NCBI GenBank assembly: GCA_028686345.1
Contig: JAQUCE010000042.1
Coordinates: forward strand, 1 to 40,820
Direction of reading: 5' to 3'
Origin: Kiritimatiellia bacterium
GTDB lineage: Bacteria > Verrucomicrobiota > Kiritimatiellia > RFP12 > UBA1067
DNA length: 40,820 nt
The stretch's first letter is position 1; every line of letters begins with the position of its first letter. A program made the position numbers and the translations under genes. The notes under the pieces are model-generated. The model was not told the DNA's origin, ran no database searches, and saw only the letters and a program-made list of their open reading frames with translations. Of the stretch, positions 1-9,100 are shown piece after piece.

Positions 1-1
1 C

Positions 2-91
2 ATCTACCTCTGGAACGCGGATAGCTGCCAGGTGCTGAACAACAGCATCAGTGGCACTGGTACAAACGGCATTGATATGGCGACAACCTAG
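2..91 (+). other. In-frame upstream part of the giant beta-helix gene, ending in an amber codon
   Basis: Read in the frame of the large downstream gene, bases 2-88 encode a normal beta-helix turn (it includes NNSISGTGTNGID) and then hit TAG at 89-91. The reading resumes directly with NSTVTGNTVGG, which has the same rhythm. The protein therefore begins left of the window. The TAG is a nonsense mutation, a sequencing or assembly error, or a readthrough site. Confidence 0.75.
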
Positions 92-142
92 AACAGTACG
101 GTCACCGGCAACACCGTAGGTGGTGTACAGAACGGTATCGTC

Positions 143-3100
143 GTGCGCAGTGTTATCGACTACTCTCAAAACAATGTTTTCGCAGGGAACATACTTTCGG
201 GCTGTAGCTTCGCAGGTCTGCTGATTCAGGATAACTCCACATGGGATTTGAGCGTAAGCAACAACACCTTCGCCAACAACCCAACTCAGGTCTCGATTGT
301 CAGCAACTTTGAAACGTACGATCCTTCGCAAAGTCCCCATTTAAAGACACGCATTACGCCGATCGAACACATCACGACTATTCTGGCTGACAACGACTAC
401 GACCGTGCGGTGGTTATCCGCGGCAGCGGCATCCAGATTCCGACCATCTACAGTATCATTCAGGCTGGTATCAACGCTGCCGCTGCTGGGCAGACGGTCG
501 ATGCGTCAGCCGGCCTCTACCTCGAAGACCTGAAGATCTCCAAGAACCTGACCTTGCAGGGCCCCAAGGCCGCTACCGCCCGCAATACCGGCAGCGCGAC
601 CGATTGGACCAGCGCGACCACGGCCACATGGACCGGCACGGATGCGCAAACAGCCGGCGAGGCGGTCATCCGCTCCGCCGCCGTCACAGTCGACGCGGTG
701 GTGGATATCGCCGAGGACTGCAACGTCACGATCCAGGGGCTGGTTATCGAGGCGCGTAATCGCACCGACAGCACGAATGCCCATTTGATCTATGCGGAGG
801 GCAAAAACATGACGATCCAGAGCGTCAATGTCATCAACAACATCATCGGCCCTATCACCGGTACGGCTCAGGATGGCAACAAAGGTCGTTTCGGATTGGT
901 CTTCGACTCGCAGATCGGCGGCCCCAATGGATTGTCCGGACTCGTACAGGGCAATAAAATATTTGGTGCCGAAGGTAACGGGGCCAACGTATTCATCGCT
1001 GGCCAGCACTACTACCCCTCCATGGCCGACTACAGCGGCATGTTGATCGAGAACAACGACGTGTACGGTGCCAATCGTGCGGGCATGGAGTTCGCTGGTG
1101 GTATTAGCGGGCTGAAGGTTCTCAGCAACGCCGTACTCTACAACGGACTAATCTGGAATGGCACGGCCTACGTTCAGTCGACCAGATCGCTTGCCACCCC
1201 GGACAACATCCTCTTCGGTATCGGCATCAACCTGATCCGCACGGGTACGACTAGCGCTGCAACGCTCGATAAGCAAAACTACATCGAGAATCTGACGCTC
1301 AGCGGCAACACGATTCAATACAACGAGAAGATGGGTCTTTACACCGAGGCCATGCAACGTAACCTGACCGTGACCGGCAACACCATCACCGATAACGGGC
1401 GCGGAGCCATCTGGATCGACGAGTCGGGAACCTACAACGTAGCTAAGGCCTACCACGAGGCTTACGGCTACTTCGACGGCGGGACTATCAGCGGCAACAC
1501 CCTCTCGGGATCGGGAACCTACGCCGCCATGACCGTCACCGGCAAGCCGGCCGGACTCCAAGTTGTACAAAACGTCCTCCCAGCCAACAGCACTGGCATC
1601 GTGCAGGTGGATGGGGCCGGCCAGGATTGGGCGTACACCCTCGCGGCCCCGAGCAACTACTGGGGTCATGCCAACGGACCGAAGAGTGATTCGAACCCGC
1701 TCAACGCTTCCACCGACGGCGCCATTGCGGGCGACACGGTTGCCTACTTCCCTTGGGCTCTGGATAACGCATTGACCGCCTATGTCACCCGATCCAGCTA
1801 TGGTTTCAATTACACGTTGGCTGGATTCGTAATGAACGAGGAGCAATCCGTGCCGATCGAATTCGGCGCTGCAAGCACCCCTGGGCAAATCGGTTATGCT
1901 GCTGTGCGCTTCGCCTTCGCAGCCAGCGGACCCGGCGATGTCACCTTCAAGGCCACAGACACCCAGCCCGTCGAACACACTTTTGTCAATAGCGGCTACT
2001 GGGGCCCAGCCAGCGGCTTCCCCCTGTCGGCGAACCACACGGCCACCACGCCGTTCAAGTTGACTTTTGCCAAACCAGGCGAGTACACGATCAATTTCAG
2101 CGTCTTTGAAATGGGTCACGAGTCCACGCCCATTGCGAGCGGCAGCCAGACGGTGACCGTGGCCAAGGCCACCCCGATCATCACGTGGCCGACCTCTGCC
2201 ACGGGCATCACCTACGGCGACACGCTTGTCGTCTCGACGCTCGCCAACGATGGTAGCGCATCGCACGTCGGGACAGCCGTCGCGGGCAGCTTCGCCTTCA
2301 CGACGCCTGCTACCAAGCCGAACGCCGGCACGGCGCTGCAGTCAGTCACCTTTACGCCAAGCGACGCGAACTACAACCCAGTAGTTGGCAGCGTCAGTGT
2401 GACGGTTGCTAAGGCCACCCCGTTTGTTACATGGCCGACCGCCGCCGACATTACTTACGGCGATACACTTGCAGCGGCATCGTTCAGCGGCGGTAGCGCT
2501 CAACATAGCGAAACGCAGGGTGATGCGGTTGCAGGCAGCTTTGCCTTCACAGATCCCGCCATCGCACCTGTCGCCGGAACCGCCGATCAAGCGGTGACCT
2601 TCACGCCCTCAGACACAGATAACTACAATAGCGTGGAAGCCAACATCAGCGTGACTGTGAATAAGTCCACCACCTCTGTCACCACCTGGCCGACAGCTTC
2701 GGTCATCCTGCTTGGGCAGAGCATCGGCGATGCCGTGTTGAGCGGTGGTGTGGCCAGCGTCCCTGGCACCTTCAGCTTCGATGCTCCGACGGCCAAGCCT
2801 GCTGTGGGTACGGCAAGCTATGCCGTGACCTTCACGCCCACGGATACGAGCATCAACACCATCGCCGGCACTGTCGACGTCACCGTCGCGCGGTCCACTG
2901 TCGTGTGGGTTGATGACGACTTCACATCGACCACCGTCGGTTGGGGTGTAACGAATTTCGTCACCATCCAAGGCGCTGTTGACGCAGTGGCAGCAGCCGG
3001 CACGGTTAACGTGGCAGACGGCACGTACGTGGAAGATATAGAGATAGGCAAGCCGATGACGCTGCTTGGCCCTAATGCAGGTGTTGATCCCAACACCAAT

Positions 3101-6100
3101 TCAGTGTCTCGTGTGGCTGAGGCTGTGCTTATTCCGGCTACATCTGCACCTGATCCTGATGGTGATGAGATTACCGTCATTACGTATATCACCTGTGATC
3201 AGGTGTGTATTGATGGATTTACTCTTGATGGCAATAACCCTTCCATCGAGAGCGGAATCGATGTTAACGGAATTGACGTTGATGCATGTACGGCTATCGA
3301 TTTTTCTAAAAACATTAGTAAAATCAGTATTCGCAATAACATTATTAAAAACATCAGTTCGTTTGCGATTGATCTTTGTAACTACAAACATTACGGCGAG
3401 GCGACAACTGACAATGCTGTTACCGGGAATCTCATTCAAAATATCGGACATATACCGTACGGATGGGGCATTGGTGTTTTAGTTTACGACAACTGCTATG
3501 TTGATATTTCGCGAAATGTCATAAAGAATGTTCGTATCGGAATCCAGACAGGTAATTGGACCGAGGTGAATCCTAATGGCGTGTGTATGATGATTTCTAA
3601 TAACGATATCTCAGCTATACGTATGGGTATTTGGCATAACGAGGCATACCGTACGGCTTCAGCTTATCCGATTAACATCGTGAATAACAAAATTACGGCT
3701 ATCGCGGCAGATCCTGTTTCTAAGTTTGATGGTATGTTTATTTCTTCCATGGATGCAGAGGTAACTACGCTTATTCAGGACAATACGATTGACGGTTCAC
3801 AATGTGGGGGTCTCGCAACGGGATATAATGTTTACTGTACAAGGCTAGGTTCCTTTATTGATATTAAAGGTGGCCAGGTTAGCGGTGTTGATTACGGTCT
3901 CTGGGCTAACAACTGGGAAGGCTACAATAGTCCGGCTGTTTGGGGAGCACACGTCACGTTGAGCAATGTAGACATTTCGGCTAAAGAGGTTGGAGTTCTG
4001 GTTTGGGACAGTCCCAACAGTACCACGCATGAAGAGGTGGCGGTTACGATTGAAGCTGGAGTGCTCATCAGAGACGGCGTGCAAGGCATCAAGATTGCCG
4101 GAGCGAACGCCAAGGTCACCGGGATTAGCAACACAGCGATGGCTGGGCAGACAGGTGACTTTATCACCATCAGCTCGGATGCGATGGCAGGTGTCGAACT
4201 CAATGCGACAATCGCGACCTTCGGCGGCAAACTCGGCTCCGACATGGATCTCTCCGAACTACTGGCAATCGAAGACAAGATTACTCACAAGCTAGACAAT
4301 ACAACCCTCGGTTTGGTGCGTGTCAAAGCGGACAACGTCTATGTCACAGAGGCCAGCGGCAGCATCCAGCGCGGTATTGATGCCGCAGCAGCTGATGATA
4401 CCGTCAATGTCGCGGCTGGCACATTCAGTGTCGGCGCGAATGTTACCAAGTCGCTCACCTTGCTCGGTGCCAACGCCGGCATTGATGGCAGCGGGACTCG
4501 CGGAGCTGAATCCGTGATCGACGGCAACGACGCCGTATCTCCCACGGATATCGCGTTCAAGGTGTGCCAGCCCAACCTGACAGTCGTCATTGATGGCTTC
4601 ATGATGACCGACTGCTCACCCCTTGACGAAAACTTCCAGGGTACGGCTCCTCACACAACCGACATCACATTCAAGAACAACTTGATCTCCAGCGCAACCG
4701 CGATTCAATGCGGCAATGGCGGCAACACCTGTTGGCGCAACGTGACAGTGGCCAACAACAAGTTTATGGACATTGACATGGAGGCGCAGTCGAGCGCCAT
4801 TGTCTTGAACGGGTGTGATCGGGCAACCGTCACCGACAACGTGTTCCTGCGCATGGCGTATAATGCCGTGCAGCTCAACGGAGTGGCAACGGTGGTAGTG
4901 AGCCGTAACAGCATTGACACCACACAGGAGCAGGCGATTCAACTATCAGGCGTGGTGGCCAGCGGTCTTATCTCGGATAACGTAATCCTGAACGCCAACG
5001 TTTTGGCGAAAGCGGATAAGGGCGGCATCCGTCTCTACGGTTCACAGTTCACCGGTCCTGTTGAAATCACAGGGAACATCATCTCCGGTTCGTATAACGG
5101 CATCGCGATCAAGAGCGGGGAGAACATTACCGGCAAACAGATCACGATCAGCAACAACAATCTTGAGGGCAACAGCAACGCCGGCATCTATCATGGCGGC
5201 ACAGGCGAGCTAAGTGCTGAGAGAAACTGGTGGGGCAGTACAACCGGCCCAGTGAATGGCACTAACCCCGGCGGGAGCGGTGCCATTGTCTCCGATAATG
5301 TTGACTTCAGCCCCTGGCTGGGCGACGGCACGGACACGGATCTGGCAGCCATCGGCTTCCAGCCGGACCTGACAACGGTCTATTACAAGCCAGCCTTGTT
5401 GGTCTTTGCGCAGCAGCCTGGCGGTGCCGCGCTTGGCATGGCACTGAATCCTCAGCCGACCGTGAAGGTGTTGGATGATAACGGACAGATCGCCACGCAG
5501 TTTGTCGGCACTGTCTCGCTCTCGATCAGCTCCAACCCCGGCTTTGGACAACTGGGTGGAACAATCGACATGCTGGCAACAGCGGGTGTGGTCAGCTTCA
5601 ACAACGTTTCCATTGCAAATGATGGCGGAGCGGGCTATAAGCTGAAAGCCACAGTCGGCAATCTGACAGTCGAAAGCGACGCTTTCACAATCTCGAACCC
5701 CAACCCTGTACTGTCGAGCATGGATCCGATCTTCATTGCCAAGGGCAGCGCTGCATTCACGCTGACAGTGAGCGGTTCTGATTTCGTGCCCTCCTCCACA
5801 GTGATGTGGAACGGCTCTTCGCGCGCCACAACATATCTCTCCGCCAGCCAACTGACCGCAGCCATTACGGCAGCGGATGTGGCGACTGCCGGGACGGCCC
5901 AGATATCGGTAGCGTCTCCCACAGCAACCACGAGCGGCGAACTGACCTTCACGATCACGGAAACCGCGCTGGCACCGGTCGTTTATGTGAACGGCACCTG
6001 GAGCGGCCCTGCCGATTGCGGTACCGAACGCGTCTGGGAATACGATGCCTTCAGAACGATCCAGAGCGGCGTTAACGGCGTAATGGCAAATGGTACGGTC

Positions 6101-9100
6101 AACGTGCTGGCTGGCACCTACACCGAGACCGTCGCGGTCAGCAAGATCATCGATATTCTGGGTGAGATTGACGTCACTGGGGCGGCTCTTCCCAGCATCT
6201 TGGGAACGATTTTTGTTGATGTTCCCACGACTCCGGATGCAGCTTCACGGATTGAAAACCTAAAGTTCACTGTCACTGCCGATGATTGCCTCAAACTGAA
6301 GAGCGTCGACGGCGGTGTAACCGTCAAGAACTGCACGTTTGATGGCGCCGGTAAGTTCATGTCGGGTGGCAAGGTCGGCATTAACTTTATCACGGGAGGC
6401 AATGGCAACAAGAATATTGCGATTTTGGGGTGTCAATTCATCAATGGTCTCTATGTTTCCGTACAGGGCCGGGTCGATGGTCTGACAGTCCGAAACTCTG
6501 AGTTCATAAACGTCAAGAGCGGACTCAACATCCCATACATTGGAAACGTAGTGGTGGAAGACTGCGACATCAGCGTAATCGCCCAAGGTGTTGATAATGA
6601 CACCTACGGCATCCGCTTCGCCACGACTGGTGCGCTGAACGCCAGCAATATGAGACTTGCCGGATGTCGCATCAACGTAGACAAGAACGCCCTGGTGGCT
6701 GGGGCAGGGACATATCACAGTGCCATCATTGTCCGTTCGGGCGCAGGCGGCACGCTTGCGGTTGTAAATTGCTCGATTGACGGCGAAGTCGTCAACGAGT
6801 CTGCAACGGTGCTCGACGCCTCCGGCAACTGGTGGGGCAGCGTCCTGCCGGCGGATGTTAAGATGGCGGCCAACAACGGCGCATTGGTCGATTACAGCCC
6901 CTGGCTGGCGGTCGGCACGGACACGGATGAAGGCGCGGTCGGCTTCAAGGGCGACTATGCGACGCTGTGGGTCGACGACGACAGCCCGCAGGTCGGCATG
7001 ATCGGTCGTATCCAGGAGGGTGTATATCTCACAACCGACGCTGGCACAGTCAAGGTCGCGGCGGGAATCTACCTCGAATCAAACATCGTGGTTGCCAAGG
7101 GCGTGACGGTTGAGGGTGCGGGTTCGACGCGCAGCGATGTACTCATCGCACCCGCTGCCGAAGATGGCAACGCCGACAACGCATTCGCCAACAACGCGCA
7201 GAACGGCTTCATTATTAAAGCGCATAATGTCACCATTCGAAACCTGACCCTGCATGGCCAAGGCAACGCCGAGCTGACCGCAGCTAAAAACAACTTCCGC
7301 TCGGGCATTGTCACGGCCGACGCGAGCTACCCAGGCGGTGGCGGGACGTGGAATAACCTCCATGTGGACAACGTTCACATCCTTTACCCATATCGCCGCG
7401 GCATCTCCGTATGGCCCGCACAAGTTTCCGGTACTTTGATTGAGAACTCTCGCATTGAGCAGGTCGGCCTGAATCACGGCATATCCATGGCCGGACAGGG
7501 ACAGGTGCTCAACAACACGATTGTTCGCGCCTTCCAGGGAATTGTGGTGGGACCTGACGCCTCGACACCGGCAGGGCTGGTGAAAATCAACGGCAACACC
7601 CTGAGCGAGATCGGCAACTACCCCGGTTGCTGGGGATACAACGCTGGAACTGGCGTGTACAGCGGCCAACCTCGAGCCATCCAGTTCAACAACAGCGACT
7701 CGGCAGGACGGCCAGTCGAGATACTTAATAATATCATCACGGACAACGGACTGGAGGCTTATAGTGGCACCGTGGGCATCTACACCCGTCTGGCAAATTC
7801 GGACTCCTTTGTCGAGGGCAACATCATCACGCTCTCATCCGGTGTTTCCTGGGCCGAGCCCGGCAGTCAGTCAGTCGGTATGCTCTTGGGCTGGTCGTAT
7901 GCGAACGGCTTCACGGTCAGAGGCAACCGCGTCAACTCCACCAAGTACGGCATTGGCATGATGGTGTTCGGCAACGGGACAGCCGAGAAACCGCTGCATA
8001 TCGAGTGCAACGAACTTACGAGCACGGCCAGCGCCGCCCTCGATACGGGAGACGGTACCGGCATCTACATCGCTAACCAGTACCTGTTCGCAAGCGATAA
8101 GAGCCCGACATACGTCAACCTCAGCAGCAACATTGTTTCCGGTTATGTAACCGCGATCAGCGTAGAAAAGATCTCAACGTCGGACAAGACCTTGACTGTG
8201 GTCGCAAGCTACAACGATCTGAGCGGCAACACGAAGGGAATCTCTTCTACGGGTGGTGCAGACATTGTAACAGATGCGATGCTTAACTGGTGGGGTAGCG
8301 CACAGGGCCCGGCACATGGGAGCAACCCTGGAGGCAATGGCGTGATCGTCACAGATAGCATCGACTTCAGCCCCTGGCTGGGCGACGGTGAGGACACGAG
8401 CACAGACATCGGCTTCCAGCCGAACCTGGCACCCGTATACTACCTGCCGGTCGGACTCGAGTTCACAGTGCAGCCTGCTGACGCGTTCCTCGGAGCGGCA
8501 CTGTCGCAGGTCGAGGTCACTGTTAAGAACGCGATCGGGGAGATCGCAACGCAGTTCAACGGTAGCATCGCACTGGCAATTGGAACCAATCCCGGCGAGC
8601 CGGTGGCGGGCGAGTTGGCTGGGACAAAGAGTGTCGTGGTCCAAAGTGGTGTAGCGACCTTCGCAGACCTCGCCATCATCAAGGGTACCGGTAACGGCTA
8701 CACGCTGAAGGCTTCGACCGCAGAATTACCGACAGCGACCAGCGCGGACTTTAACATTGAGAACAGTACGCCCGTGCTGACCGATGTCGCGGACTGGACA
8801 ACGGACGAGCAGTCGGCTCCTTCGACCTTCACCGCACAGGCCACAGACACGGCGGCCGACCTCGTCGCCCAGACGCTGACCTTCAGTCTGGTTTGCACAT
8901 CAGAATCCGCGATGCCGGAAGGGATCTCCTTTAATACGGCTACAGGCGCATTCAGTTGGCAGACGATTGAATCGCAGGGCGGCAAGTCGTACACCTTCAC
9001 GCTGACGGTGACGGACAACGGGAGCGGAGCTTTGTATGCCGCCGACACCTTCACTGTGACGGTGAACGAGGTCAATGCAGCGCCCACGCTGTTGCTTGAT

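Noticed and set aside
1148..2266. A 372-codon open frame on the minus strand opposite the giant gene; similar ones at 9407-10492 and 506-1009
   Set aside because: The plus frame is a clear beta-helix protein; the antisense frames are Arg/Gly/Val/Asp-rich with no domain, signal or ribosome site, as expected from GC-rich coding DNA read backwards.
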